DNA of 64,000 nt from Prochlorococcus sp. MIT 0701 (lineage in GTDB: Bacteria; Cyanobacteriota; Cyanobacteriia; PCC-6307; Cyanobiaceae): NCBI RefSeq assembly GCF_000760295.1, contig NZ_JNBA01000027.1, forward strand, positions 1 to 64,000, read 5' to 3'. How positions within the stretch are numbered: the first letter of the stretch is position 1; each line of letters begins with the position of its first letter. Below, one piece after another: positions 1-8,503 of this stretch. Made by a program: the position numbers and the translations under genes. A model generated the notes under the pieces. That model worked only from the letters and a program-made list of their open reading frames with translations. It was not told the DNA's origin and made no database searches.

Positions 1-225
1 GCGGAAGCTTTGGCAGCAGAGGTTTTCTTCGCGGGGGCTTTAACAGCAGAGGCTTTCTTCGCGGGAGCTTTAGCAGCAGAGGCTTTCTTCGCGGGGGCTT
101 TAGCAGCAGAGGCTTTGGTAGTCGAAGCCTTCCTTGCGGGGGCTTTAGTAGCAGAGGCTTTCTTCGCAGGGGCTTTGGTAGTCGAAGCCTTCCTTGCGGG
201 GGCTTTAGTAGCCGAAGCATTAGTC
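1..225. repeat. 30-bp tandem repeats encoding a PAKKA-type basic tail
   Basis: Successive 30-bp units, each containing a GCTTT-GCAGAGGCTTTCTTCGCGGG-like core on the plus strand, repeat with small changes from the window edge to about 225. On the minus strand each unit encodes ten residues of the form PAKKASAxKA or [10 protein letters not shown]. Copy number may vary between strains through slippage or recombination without breaking the frame. Confidence 0.7.
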
Positions 226-584
226 GTACTGGATTTCCCTGCAGACTTTCCAGCAGGCCCCTTCTTTGCAGGAGTCTTACTCGTTGATTTACCTGGACCG
301 CGACTGCGATGAGTTAGCACCATGGCCCACTCATCAGCAGTGAGATTAGAAGGCTTGCTGCCATGGGTATTGGCGAGCTTGGCAGCCTTTTCGATGTCCT
401 TGATCAAATTGGTCCAGGAGGTCGCAAAACGCTTATCCGACTGAGACTTGGCACCGCTTTCAACCAAGGTTTCCACTACCCCAGCTGCACTCACCTTCTT
501 ACGGCGACGATTAAAGATCTCCTTCTGAAGCTGTGCGATAAGAGCATCGGCTTTAACGCTTAGCTTGATGGTTAGCTGAGACAT
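1..584 (-). CDS. Lysine/alanine-rich histone H1-like protein, 3' end outside window
   Basis: Reading the minus strand from an ATG at 584 gives an open frame that runs off the window edge at base 1, so about 194 codons are visible without a stop. Residues 1 to about 105 are a compact, mixed-composition region beginning [15 protein letters not shown]. After that comes a low-complexity basic tail of PAKKA, PARKA and STTKA blocks, built from roughly 30-bp tandem DNA units between about 1 and 225. Such tails occur in eukaryotic H1 and in bacterial H1-like DNA-binding proteins, so nucleoid binding is a reasonable inference. The plus-strand alanine/phenylalanine-rich frame over the same bases is its shadow. 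The N-terminal domain is not one I recognise. Confidence 0.75.
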   Translation of the reverse strand, partial: MSQLTIKLSVKADALIAQLQKEIFNRRRKKVSAAGVVETLVESGAKSQSDKRFATSWTNLIKDIEKAAKLANTHGSKPSNLTADEWAMVLTHRSRGPGKSTSKTPAKKGPAGKSAGKSSTTNASATKAPARKASTTKAPAKKASATKAPARKASTTKASAAKAPAKKASAAKAPAKKASAVKAPAKKTSAAKAS

Positions 585-645
585 TGAAGAATAAATAGCT
601 ATCTTATATGTAGCATCTCGATCAAATGTCAACAAATAGTCGAAG

Positions 646-1332
646 TTAGGCTGTCGTTGCTGGAGGCTTCAAATAAGCCTGCAATGCAGGGTCAAGCTGC
701 CCCTGTTGAACCAGCCCACGCCCAAGAGCAACAGCGTCATACCCCGCATTAAGCCAGGGGATGAAGTCTTGAACCGTAAGCCCACCAGCGGCAATCACAA
801 AGGGCAAAGAGTCCATCGGTCCAGCCAACTGACGCCAGTAATCAACCCCCAAAACTGATGCAGGGAACAACTTAACGAGCCGGCATCCACAACGATAAGC
901 CTGCTGAATCTCAGTAGGAGTAAACACCCCAGGCACAAGGAGCTGATGCATTTCCCGCGCCTTCTGATGAAGGTCGGGATCCCAATATGAAGTCATGGCA
1001 TAAGCAAGGCCTAGCTCTGCCACAGACTGCAAGGCTTCTGGACAGCTAATAGAGGCTGCTCCCAGGCAGAGCCCTGCAAAGCACTTCTGCACCTCCTTCA
1101 TCAAAGACATCCAACCAGGATGAGGAGACCAGGCCAGCTCCACATGCCGAACTCCGAGAAGATGCAACTGCTCGAAAACCGCAAACAAAGAAGCTCTGGA
1201 GCTAGATCCCTCAAGATCGTCGTGCTCGCTACGCAATACCACAACCAAAGGCTGGGCCCGTAGTGAGGCTATCAAGACCTCTTGCCTATCAAGCCAGAGG
1301 CAATCACCAGAGCGCTCAGACGTATTCGGCAA
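646..1332 (-). CDS. eda: 2-keto-3-deoxy-6-phosphogluconate (KDPG) aldolase
   Basis: The 228-residue protein fits the class I KDPG/KHG aldolase family, which splits KDPG into pyruvate and glyceraldehyde-3-phosphate in the Entner-Doudoroff route. Visible family features are the early VVLR, the GVRHVELAW strand carrying the acidic residue, [10 protein letters not shown], and LVKLFPA with the Schiff-base lysine. The C-terminal AAGGL and ALGRG phosphate-binding loops are present. The chosen start is a TTG that overlaps the ftsH stop region by 17 bp, so the two genes are probably co-transcribed. The start is uncertain because no ATG lies near it, and a shorter protein is possible. Confidence 0.85.
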   Translation of the reverse strand: MPNTSERSGDCLWLDRQEVLIASLRAQPLVVVLRSEHDDLEGSSSRASLFAVFEQLHLLGVRHVELAWSPHPGWMSLMKEVQKCFAGLCLGAASISCPEALQSVAELGLAYAMTSYWDPDLHQKAREMHQLLVPGVFTPTEIQQAYRCGCRLVKLFPASVLGVDYWRQLAGPMDSLPFVIAAGGLTVQDFIPWLNAGYDAVALGRGLVQQGQLDPALQAYLKPPATTA

Positions 1333-3163
1333 CCCTTACATCGCGTCGGATCAACAATTCCTGCAAATCCTGAGCATCAACAGTTTCCTTCTCTACAAGC
1401 AAATCAGCCAACTCATCAAGAACAGAACGATTCTCGATCAATACTTTGGTGGCACGCTTGTAAGCCACATCAACAAGATCAGAGACCTCTGCATCGATAA
1501 TCGCTGCAGTGTCTTCAGAGAAATCGCGTTCAGAGGCGATGTCACGGCCAAGAAACATCCCTCCCTGAGACCGCCCCAAGGCGACCGGACCAAGCTTGTC
1601 GCTCATCCCGAACCTCGTGACCATCTGCCTGGCAACCTGAGCGACCTGTTGAAGGTCATTTGATGCACCAGTGGTCACCTCGTCTTCGCCGTAGACGATT
1701 TCTTCTGCAACTCGACCACCCAGAGCAACAGCCATCTGGTTCTGCAAATAAGCCCTGGAATAGAGGCCCGACTCCATCCGCTCCTCACTCGGGGTGAAGA
1801 ATGTGAGACCACCAGCCTGACCACGAGGAATGATGGAAATCTTCTGCACCGAGTCGTAATCAGGCATAAGGGCTCCTACCAGGGCATGACCAGACTCGTG
1901 ATAAGCAACCAGTTGCTTACGCCGTTCACTCATGACACGATCCTTCTTCTCAGGACCAGCCATGACCCGCTCAATGGCGTCGCTAATCTCGTCATTGCTC
2001 ACTTCTGTGAGCTCACGACGCGCTGCGAGGATTGCCGCTTCATTGAGCAAGTTGGCAAGATCAGCCCCTGTGAAGCCTGGTGTGCGCCGCGCCACTTTGT
2101 CGAGATCAACATCCTTGGACAGGGTCTTATCGCGGGCATGCACATTGAGAATCTGCAGGCGACCGGTGTAATCAGGGCGCTCCACAACAACCTGTCGGTC
2201 AAATCGACCAGGGCGCAGCAACGCCGAATCGAGCACATCAGGCCGATTGGTGGCCGCCACGATGATGATGCCGGTATTGCCCTCGAAACCATCCATTTCA
2301 GTCAGCAGCTGGTTAAGAGTCTGCTCACGCTCATCGTTGCCACCGCCAAGGCCAGCCCCCCGCTGCCGACCCACCGCATCAATTTCATCAATGAAAACAA
2401 TGCAAGGAGCGTTCTTCTTGGCCTGCTCAAATAGGTCACGGACTCGACTGGCACCAACCCCAACAAACATCTCGACAAACTCCGAGCCTGAAATCGAGAA
2501 GAACGGCACCGCCGCTTCACCAGCCACTGCTTTGGCAAGCAGTGTTTTGCCAGTTCCGGGAGGGCCTACAAGCAGAACTCCTTTGGGGATTTTTGCGCCA
2601 ACAGCAGTAAATCGATCTGGGTTTTTGAGAAAGTCAACGACTTCGGTAAGTTCAAGCTTTGCCCCTTCGATCCCAGCAACATCACTAAAGGTGACCTGAG
2701 TGGACGGCTCCATCTGAACTCTGGCCTTGCTCTTGCCAAAATTCATGGCAGGGTTGCCACCACCGCCACCACTCTGAGAACGTCGGAAGAGAAAGAAAAG
2801 TCCGCCCAATAACAACAAGGGAAAAATCAAACTTCCGGCGGCCTGTTGCCAAGCACCTGCCTGGCGGGTTGGTTGAACAGCAATATCAACGTTGTGATCC
2901 GTTAACAACTTCAAAAGGTCCTTGTCAGGGGCAAGGTTGACATCCGCGCGTCGACCATCGCTTTCAACAACCTGAGCGGTGGCCTGGTCGGGGGAAATCA
3001 GCACCCGACTCACTTGGTTGTCCTGAACTGCTTCAACGAATTCGCTGTAGCGGAGAGTCTCCCGCTCAGTCGTGCCAGGTTTGCCGAGGAAGGCCGTGCC
3101 GACCACGACAACCACGACCACCAGAAGAACGTAAAGACCTACGTTGCGCCAGCGTTTATCCAA
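1316..3163 (-). CDS. ftsH: ATP-dependent zinc metalloprotease FtsH
   Basis: A 615-residue membrane-anchored AAA+ protease that in cyanobacteria removes damaged membrane proteins, notably photosystem II D1. One N-terminal membrane helix (about residues 8-27) and a second near 110-127 flank a periplasm/lumen-facing domain. The ATPase follows with Walker A GPPGTGKT and Walker [12 protein letters not shown], then the second region of homology. The zinc site HESGH is present. The start is TTG at 3163, supported by an AGGAG motif about five bases upstream. Length and architecture match the family. It sits upstream of eda and downstream of sat on the same strand. Confidence 0.97.
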   Translation of the reverse strand: MDKRWRNVGLYVLLVVVVVVVGTAFLGKPGTTERETLRYSEFVEAVQDNQVSRVLISPDQATAQVVESDGRRADVNLAPDKDLLKLLTDHNVDIAVQPTRQAGAWQQAAGSLIFPLLLLGGLFFLFRRSQSGGGGGNPAMNFGKSKARVQMEPSTQVTFSDVAGIEGAKLELTEVVDFLKNPDRFTAVGAKIPKGVLLVGPPGTGKTLLAKAVAGEAAVPFFSISGSEFVEMFVGVGASRVRDLFEQAKKNAPCIVFIDEIDAVGRQRGAGLGGGNDEREQTLNQLLTEMDGFEGNTGIIIVAATNRPDVLDSALLRPGRFDRQVVVERPDYTGRLQILNVHARDKTLSKDVDLDKVARRTPGFTGADLANLLNEAAILAARRELTEVSNDEISDAIERVMAGPEKKDRVMSERRKQLVAYHESGHALVGALMPDYDSVQKISIIPRGQAGGLTFFTPSEERMESGLYSRAYLQNQMAVALGGRVAEEIVYGEDEVTTGASNDLQQVAQVARQMVTRFGMSDKLGPVALGRSQGGMFLGRDIASERDFSEDTAAIIDAEVSDLVDVAYKRATKVLIENRSVLDELADLLVEKETVDAQDLQELLIRRDVRVAEYV

Positions 3164-3208
3164 GATTCTCCTGCCTGTAATGAAAGAATGTTATTCGGGC
3201 TTAGGGAA

Positions 3209-4381
3209 TCACGTGGCTCGCAGCACCTCAACCACGCTACGGAAGGCGAACCACTCAGGGATCTCCTCGCCACTTCTCAACATCTTGCGAAACTGCGTAC
3301 CGCTGAGCTTCTTGACATGTAATCCACGAGCCTCGGCATGCTCGGCAGTGACGTAGCCCTCCTCTTCAGTGAAAACAAGATTCAACGAGGGGACCGTTTC
3401 CATTGCTAGCTCTACTGCACATTCCTGTGCAAAGTTCTGCGCGTCGTAAGGGCCATAGAAGTCATCGCCGCTAAGGGAGGACTTACATCCGGCCATATCA
3501 CGACCGATGATGAAATGGGTACATCCATAATTGCGGCGAATAATCATGTGTTGCAGGGCTTCGCGAGGACCTGCCATATGCATGGCATAGGGAAGATAGG
3601 CCCAGCGAATGCGGGGATTATCTACCTCAGCAGCCAACCGCTCATAGGTCTGAAAACGTACTTCGCCAGGGATATCATCCTGCTGAGTTGGTCCACAGGT
3701 GGGATGCACTAGCACAACAGCGTTCTCGCTCACATTGCTGGCATGCAAGGCCCTCGTAAACAACTCGTAGTGAGCGCGATGAATGGGATTGCGACACTGA
3801 AAGGCAACAACGTCCTCCCCAGCAGGAAGTTCCGCCCGAACCTGAGCAGGGCTCTTGCAAGGGAAAATACGCTTAGGCAACTCCAAACCCTGCAAGGTGC
3901 CCCCGAGATAAAAGCGCTTGCGTTCAGTGGCAATCATGCGCACAGCGGGATGTTCCAGGGAGGTGGTGCCATAGCAACCTTTGGCTTCCACCACCTTGTC
4001 GGGCTCCCATTTGTCCTCTACTTGAAGAACTGCCAAATCCTGACCCTTGTAACTCAGCAACACCCGATCACCGATCGCTACATCCTCTCGATCGGTATCC
4101 ATCACGATTGGCAGGCCGAAAAGATAGCCGGAAAGAGTGCGATGGCCTGAAACAACAGCGTCATAGTCACCCTGATGCATAAAGCCCCGCTCAGGCGAAA
4201 AGCCTCCAACGACAAGCAACTCCAGGTCGCAAGCATTGCGATCGGAGCACTCCAACACATGGTTTGCACTTGCCTTGACAGCTTCCTGCTGATCAGTAGC
4301 CACCATCAAATCCACCAGTTTCCCTCCATAGGGAGCGATCACGCCGGGAGACTGGGCAGATGCAGAGGGACTGGCAATCAT
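3209..4381 (-). CDS. sat: Sulfate adenylyltransferase (ATP sulfurylase)
   Basis: This 390-residue protein makes adenosine-5'-phosphosulfate from ATP and sulfate, the first step of assimilation and of PAPS synthesis. It has the N-terminal PUA-like domain followed by the catalytic domain with QCRNPIHRAHYE (nucleotide-binding QxRN plus the HxxH motif) and IIGRDMAG. There is no C-terminal APS-kinase domain, as usual for the monofunctional bacterial/cyanobacterial form. It lies 46 bp upstream of ftsH. The sulfotransferase at 34-35 kb would depend on PAPS derived from this pathway. Confidence 0.96.
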   Translation of the reverse strand: MIASPSASAQSPGVIAPYGGKLVDLMVATDQQEAVKASANHVLECSDRNACDLELLVVGGFSPERGFMHQGDYDAVVSGHRTLSGYLFGLPIVMDTDREDVAIGDRVLLSYKGQDLAVLQVEDKWEPDKVVEAKGCYGTTSLEHPAVRMIATERKRFYLGGTLQGLELPKRIFPCKSPAQVRAELPAGEDVVAFQCRNPIHRAHYELFTRALHASNVSENAVVLVHPTCGPTQQDDIPGEVRFQTYERLAAEVDNPRIRWAYLPYAMHMAGPREALQHMIIRRNYGCTHFIIGRDMAGCKSSLSGDDFYGPYDAQNFAQECAVELAMETVPSLNLVFTEEEGYVTAEHAEARGLHVKKLSGTQFRKMLRSGEEIPEWFAFRSVVEVLRAT

Positions 4382-4461
4382 GACAAGCCTTGGGATGCCG
4401 GGAGATTCTCCCAGACGGATGGTTCTTATCAGCTAAGACCAGGCCCGACTAAACCATGCTC

Positions 4462-4489
4462 AAAAAAAAAGGGGCCCTTAGGCCCCCTT
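4462..4489 (-). terminator. Rho-independent terminator of psbO
   Basis: A GGGGCC/GGCCCC hairpin with a CTTA loop is flanked on the plus strand by a run of nine A. On the minus strand this reads as a GC-rich stem followed by a U-run, about 50 bp past the psbO stop, so it terminates psbO ahead of sat. Confidence 0.85.
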
Positions 4490-4539
4490 GAAAAAGTATT
4501 CAGTTGATTGGACTTGGGGAACGATGAGAAGTGTTCTAA

Positions 4540-5379
4540 TCAGCCCTTGCGGCCATAGAGGACCCCAGAGATCTTGAGATCACGAGCTTCCTTAGAACCC
4601 ATATCTGTATCAGCAGACTGGAGTGCGACGAAGGTGCCAGCAAATTCATTAGAGCCAGCGTCAACACTATCGACTGAGAGGGTGATTTGACCCTTGTCAT
4701 CGATATAGCGCTTGACGTTTTCAGTCTGGAGATCCTTGTCATCACCACCCAATGCAACGAGGCCTTGGGCATAGTCAACACCTGTAGTCAAAGCACGACT
4801 TTTGGGATCAAGGAAGTTACTAGTGCGGTAACTAGGTGTCCTTGTTGTGCCTTTGAACTCAGTACCAACCGAGATTGAAGAACTGTTTGAATCCACCTGC
4901 ATGTCTTTAGCGGAGAAGACAAAAGGCACTTCCTCACCATTAGGAGCGAGAACGGTGATTAGCGAAAAATCAATACCACCTTTTTCAGAGAAGGAGCCAG
5001 AACCAGAAATGTCTCCGAAAACCTGCTCAATTGTGGTGTTATTGGATGGGCTGATGATCTTTGTTTTAGCGAAATCAGCTTTTTTACGCTTTGTAGGCGA
5101 AACCTTCACAAACACCTCAGTGGGTTGCAAGCAGATGTCGCTGAGAGTATCGCCAGAACCAATGCTGATGGATCCACTTGAACCAGCGGCGATGGTTGGG
5201 CAATCGTTTGCTCTACCGGTATTAACGATGTTGCCAAAACGTGCATTAGAGCGTTCATTGCCAACAACGAAATCGCTATTGCCCGCGCCATCTGTGATTG
5301 CGGCGGAGACACTGCTTGGGGCAGCTACAAAGGTGAGACAGAAAGCCAGCACCAGGGCCAGCAAAGGACGAAACAGCAT
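4540..5379 (-). CDS. psbO: Photosystem II manganese-stabilising protein PsbO
   Basis: The extrinsic 33-kDa lumenal protein that stabilises the Mn4CaO5 oxygen-evolving cluster. I start it at the ATG at 5379 because that gives a clean Sec signal peptide (MLFRPLLALVLAFC followed by an AxA-type cleavage near VSA); the upstream extension to 5451 has no signal character. About 279 residues. Two cysteines in NDCPTI and SDICLQP match the conserved disulphide, and FSLITVLAPNGEEVPF-like and ETENV-like strands match the family. A strong terminator follows. Confidence 0.95.
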   Translation of the reverse strand: MLFRPLLALVLAFCLTFVAAPSSVSAAITDGAGNSDFVVGNERSNARFGNIVNTGRANDCPTIAAGSSGSISIGSGDTLSDICLQPTEVFVKVSPTKRKKADFAKTKIISPSNNTTIEQVFGDISGSGSFSEKGGIDFSLITVLAPNGEEVPFVFSAKDMQVDSNSSSISVGTEFKGTTRTPSYRTSNFLDPKSRALTTGVDYAQGLVALGGDDKDLQTENVKRYIDDKGQITLSVDSVDAGSNEFAGTFVALQSADTDMGSKEARDLKISGVLYGRKG

Positions 5380-5474
5380 GGGAAGAAGCCGAAAGGCCAG
5401 ATAACTGCGGGATGAACCGCCCAAAATGATCGTTTGGATCCTACAGGGCACAAATAGGCGTTACGGCTAGCCTC

Positions 5475-5813
5475 TTGCACCTCTCAACAACCCGTCGCTT
5501 ACCGAGCTCAGTGACCACCCATAACGAAGACGCCATAAAAGGCCGTATAGCCCCACTGATGGCTGAACTACGAGAGGTGGCCAATGAGCTCAAACAGGCA
5601 GAGACCCTGCTGGCATTACTGCGGGAGATTGAAACGATCCATCGCGATATCCAGGAAGGTCCCTTTCGCCAAAGCTTGCCGGAAGACCGTCAAGACCTTT
5701 ACACCCTGCTTCGAACCATGGAGAAAAGCGGAGGCTGGCCATATATCCCAAGGCTGCAACTGCGCACTTTCATCGATCTACTTGGTCAAGATGGCGTCGA
5801 AATCACCACCTGA
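5475..5813 (+). CDS. Hypothetical protein, helical
   Basis: A 112-residue frame between psbO and coaBC. The central part, from MAELREVANELKQAETLLALLREIE onwards, is strongly heptad-like and probably a coiled coil, and the C-terminus (WPYIPRLQLRTFIDLLGQDGV) looks folded. It diverges from psbO and its last 28 bp overlap the coaBC 3' end. The true start may be the internal ATG at 5559. I do not recognise the family. It fills an otherwise empty gap and has normal codon usage, so I treat it as probably real. Confidence 0.5.
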   Translation: MHLSTTRRLPSSVTTHNEDAIKGRIAPLMAELREVANELKQAETLLALLREIETIHRDIQEGPFRQSLPEDRQDLYTLLRTMEKSGGWPYIPRLQLRTFIDLLGQDGVEITT

Positions 5814-7072
5814 ACCTCCAAAATGGCATCCAGCAACTGATGCGCCAATGCCAGCTTGGACGTAACAGGTAAAGAACGGACGCTGCCACCGGCAGCAAGC
5901 AACCAACCACCATTGAAATCCTCCTCAAAACCCTGACCAGGGCGATCAATCGGATTCGCCATCAGCAGATCACAGCCTTTGCGAAGACGCTTTTCCTCAC
6001 CAAGCTGCTGAATCTGAGCTTCATTACCAGTTAGTGCAGCAAAACCAAGCAGAACCTGACCAACTGGTCGCCTTAAAACGAGCTCGGCTAGAAGGTCAGG
6101 GACTTGCTCCCAGCCCTGACCAAAAGACTGAAGCAAACAATCCTTCGAAAGTTTCTCCGTCTGAGCACGGTTAACCCGACGTACGTCCGCAACCGCCGCC
6201 GCCATCGCCACTGCATCTGCTTTGGACTGCAGCTGCGCCAGCATGTCCTGCATCTCATCTGCGCTGGTCACTGGATAGGCCGCCAACCCCTCCAACCAAG
6301 CAACAGGCAGTTTCAAAGGACCATGCACCAAATCCACCTGGGCACCCCGTAGCCGCGCTGCCTGCGCCAGCAACACCCCCATGCGGCCGCTGCTGCGATT
6401 GATCAACAGCCTGGCTGGATCCAAAACCTCCACTGTCGATCCAGCGGTCACCAACAACCTTCTCCCTTGCCAATCGCGTTGCAGCCTGCCCGTCTCATCA
6501 GCCTGCAAAAGCCCACTCACCGCAGCCAGCTCAATCAACTTCGGATCGACCATGCGGCCATCCCCGATCCGATCACAGGCCAGCAGCCCAGATTCAGGTG
6601 CCAATGGCAGCACTCGTGGATCAGTCTGCAACTCTTGCCAGTTCCGCCTCACGGCAGGGTTGGACCACATGGCAGTGTTCATTGCTGCCGCTGCAAGCAC
6701 CGGCCGTTCACAGGCCAGCAACAAACTTGCCAGAAGCCCCTCTGCAAGCCCCTGCGTCCAGCGGGCAAGACTCGTTGCACTTAAAGGAGCCACAATGACA
6801 AGCTCAGCCCATTCAGCCAGGGCCACATGTAAAGGATGAGGCTCGCTCGAATTCCATTGATCCTCATCCTGGTAGCAGCGATGCCTACTAAGACTGGCCA
6901 GAGCAACAGGGCTGACTAGACGAGCAGCACTAGGCGTCACAAGACAACGCACCTCAGCGCCGGCCTTGATCAGAGCACTCACCAGCAATGGTGTTTTAAC
7001 AGCCGCGATACTGCCAGTGACTGCTACAAGCAGACGGCGACCCATAAGAGGGCGTGCCGCCTCAATCTTCAT
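5786..7072 (-). CDS. coaBC: Bifunctional phosphopantothenoylcysteine synthetase/decarboxylase CoaBC
   Basis: The 428-residue enzyme makes 4'-phosphopantetheine from phosphopantothenate and cysteine in coenzyme A synthesis. The N-terminal flavin-dependent decarboxylase (CoaC) half shows GSIAAVKTP, the substrate-contacting AAAMNTAMW motif, and an ESGLLACDRIGDGRM segment. The C-terminal synthetase (CoaB) half shows LVTAGSTVEVLDPARLLINRSSG-like nucleotide binding and AMAAAVADVR. The usual GPT.E motif reads GSTVEVLDP here. It overlaps the small DUF2555 gene by 11 bp. Confidence 0.93.
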   Translation of the reverse strand: MKIEAARPLMGRRLLVAVTGSIAAVKTPLLVSALIKAGAEVRCLVTPSAARLVSPVALASLSRHRCYQDEDQWNSSEPHPLHVALAEWAELVIVAPLSATSLARWTQGLAEGLLASLLLACERPVLAAAAMNTAMWSNPAVRRNWQELQTDPRVLPLAPESGLLACDRIGDGRMVDPKLIELAAVSGLLQADETGRLQRDWQGRRLLVTAGSTVEVLDPARLLINRSSGRMGVLLAQAARLRGAQVDLVHGPLKLPVAWLEGLAAYPVTSADEMQDMLAQLQSKADAVAMAAAVADVRRVNRAQTEKLSKDCLLQSFGQGWEQVPDLLAELVLRRPVGQVLLGFAALTGNEAQIQQLGEEKRLRKGCDLLMANPIDRPGQGFEEDFNGGWLLAAGGSVRSLPVTSKLALAHQLLDAILEVQVVISTPS

Positions 7073-7301
7073 CGAAGGGTTCCTGATCGATCAGATGCAC
7101 GTATGGAGCTGTCAGCTCAGGGCGATGAATCGCCAAAGCCCTCAATAGATGCCAATCGCCCAACCCGGCAAAGGGCGTGGGGTAATCGTCATCTTCAAGA
7201 CGCCTAGCGAGGACCGCAGTTGCCTCATCATCAAAGGCCTCAAGACGTTCTGGAGTAATCGCACCAGCAATATCCATGGAAAGCACCTTGGAGTTCCGCA
7301 T
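7062..7301 (-). CDS. DUF2555 family small protein
   Basis: A 79-residue acidic protein (LEAFDDEATAVLARRLEDDDYPTPF, then GLGDWHLLRALAIHRPEL) resembling the short cyanobacterium-restricted DUF2555 family. Function unknown. Its 3' end overlaps the coaBC start by 11 bp, which suggests coupled translation. A second ATG eight codons in (MDIAGAIT) could be the real start. Confidence 0.75.
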   Translation of the reverse strand: MRNSKVLSMDIAGAITPERLEAFDDEATAVLARRLEDDDYPTPFAGLGDWHLLRALAIHRPELTAPYVHLIDQEPFDED

Positions 7302-7359
7302 GGAGTTTGCTCAAGCAAGGAGCAGCTTCATTCTGCCTGGACGCTAGGTTCCTGCCGCT

Positions 7360-7432
7360 GGGGAATTAGCTCAGTTGGTAGAGCGCTGTGATCGCACCGC
7401 AGAGGTCAGGGGTTCGAATCCCCTATTCTCCA
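7360..7432 (+). tRNA. tRNA-Ala (anticodon CGC)
   Basis: A 73-nt cloverleaf: acceptor GGGGAAT pairs with ATTCTCC, the D arm is GCTCAGTTGGTAGAGC, the anticodon stem CTGTG/CGCAG holds loop ATCGCAC (anticodon CGC, decoding GCG), and the T arm is AGGGGTTCGAATCCCCT. Discriminator A; CCA is not encoded. Confidence 0.95.
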
Positions 7433-7506
7433 TTCAGGTCTCAACGAGATCGATTGCTATAGAGAGGCTTGTCATATGCAAATCCGCTTAGACAAGTCCT
7501 AAGGCC

Positions 7507-7743
7507 ATGGAGTTTCCTCTTCGAAGTATCCGTAAGCACAAACATCAGATCCTGATTGGACTGGCAGGTCTTGTCATGATGACCGTGATAACACGTCCTT
7601 CAGCCCTACTCACATTTGCCTTAATTGCCCTTGCAGGAAATCTGACATGCGGGCGCAAGCACTCTTTGACAGTCCATGCGTTAAAAGAGAGTGAAGAAGG
7701 ATCTGGTCCTCAATGTCGCAATCAAAACGTGAACAGGTGGTGA
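7507..7743 (+). CDS. Putative small membrane protein
   Basis: A 78-residue frame with a basic N-terminus and one or two hydrophobic stretches (ILIGLAGLVMMTVI and ALLTFALIALAGNL), followed by a polar tail. An AAGG sits just before the ATG. The 3' end overlaps the start of the next gene in another frame. No family recognised; the tail could be non-genuine. Confidence 0.4.
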   Translation: MEFPLRSIRKHKHQILIGLAGLVMMTVITRPSALLTFALIALAGNLTCGRKHSLTVHALKESEEGSGPQCRNQNVNRW

Positions 7744-7913
7744 GTCATCTTCGCTACATCCGCCAAGAGCTACGAGAAATGCACCAAGGAGTCATGGAAG
7801 ATGGCCTTCTCCCCGAAGCAGGTGAGGTGCGTGGAGTGATGGCACAGATGGAGGCTCTGCTTGAGCTACTCGAAGGCAAGTCATCGCGTAAAGCCAAAGC
7901 CGAAGCCAGTTAA
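7713..7913 (+). CDS. Conserved-looking small helical protein
   Basis: A 66-residue protein, highly charged and helical (VVSHLRYIRQELREMHQGV, then EVRGVMAQMEALLELLEGK) with a basic C-terminus. An AAGGA motif lies about 12 bases before the ATG. It is followed by a probable terminator. The pattern is typical of short cyanobacterial conserved proteins of unknown function; no catalytic motif is visible. Confidence 0.65.
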   Translation: MSQSKREQVVSHLRYIRQELREMHQGVMEDGLLPEAGEVRGVMAQMEALLELLEGKSSRKAKAEAS

Positions 7914-7925
7914 TCGCCCAGATCA

Positions 7926-7955
7926 CTTGCCAAACTCTGCCTAGCAAGCTTTTTT
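7926..7955 (+). terminator. Probable terminator after the 7713 gene
   Basis: A short CTTGC/GCAAG stem with a 13-nt loop is followed directly by a T-run (CTTTTTTATT). The stem is only 5 bp, so efficiency is uncertain. Confidence 0.5.
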
Positions 7956-8018
7956 ATTCAAATCCACTAACTATTGGAGAGAATGAAGACACATAGGCCA
8001 CAAGTGTTGCAAAAGGGT

Positions 8019-8078
8019 CTGGCAGGATTCCAGGCTGGGTGATGGGGGGTTCAACTCAGTCCAACCCTGCCAGTTTTT
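8019..8078 (+). promoter_or_regulatory. Terminator-like hairpin in the ycf20 leader (attenuator or small RNA 3' end)
   Basis: A perfect 8-bp stem CTGGCAGG/CCTGCCAG closes a 39-nt loop that can form a smaller GGTT/AACC helix, and TTTTT follows at once. The T-run ends four bases before the ycf20 ATG at 8083. This is either the 3' end of a small RNA beginning upstream or an attenuator that transcription must pass to reach ycf20. Confidence 0.45.
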
Positions 8079-8082
8079 ACTT

Positions 8083-8424
8083 ATGCCCCAACAGCTTCAG
8101 TTCACTCGCTTTCAACGCAGTGTTGGTCAAGCAGGAGAGCGACTGGAATTTTGGGCTGTGAACCCATGGCGGAGAAGCTCATTGTTTGTGATCGTTTTAT
8201 TAATAACCTTTCTGTTAGGCAGCTCGGTTGGAACGATCAGTGGCGCGTTAGACCTCATGGACCCCATCGGAGCCCTTCTCACTGTCGTGATTTGGGAAGT
8301 GATGGTGCGATTACGGCGCCAGTGGCCTGCTCCCAAACGGGCCGTTCTGGCACGCCAATTATTAGACATGGCAAGGATTGGTCTGCTTTACGGCCTGCTC
8401 CTAGAAGGCTTCAAGTTGTTGTGA
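8083..8424 (+). CDS. ycf20: Ycf20-like protein (DUF565)
   Basis: A 113-residue membrane protein matching the Ycf20/DUF565 family conserved in cyanobacteria and plastids. The diagnostic stretch is RLEFWAVNPWRRSSL, followed by a first membrane helix (LFVIVLLITFLLGSSVGT) and a second hydrophobic region near LLTVVIWEVMV. The plastid and plant members have been linked to photoprotection, but the exact role is unsettled. The gene lies directly behind a terminator-like hairpin. Confidence 0.9.
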   Translation: MPQQLQFTRFQRSVGQAGERLEFWAVNPWRRSSLFVIVLLITFLLGSSVGTISGALDLMDPIGALLTVVIWEVMVRLRRQWPAPKRAVLARQLLDMARIGLLYGLLLEGFKLL

Positions 8425-8503
8425 TCTAAGTGAGAAGCATGACCTCAAAGGAAATTGCCAACATGCTCCATATCCTTCAAGCAACACCATCCTCAGAGGG
8501 AGC

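Noticed and set aside
10-312. Plus-strand Ala/Phe-rich frame of 100 codons
   Set aside because: It is the antisense of the PAKKA-type tail of the minus-strand H1-like gene; its repetitive composition comes from that gene's repeats.
7441-7506. Possible second tRNA or attachment site next to tRNA-Ala
   Set aside because: No cloverleaf and no repeat of the tRNA 3' end elsewhere in the window, so no sign of integration.
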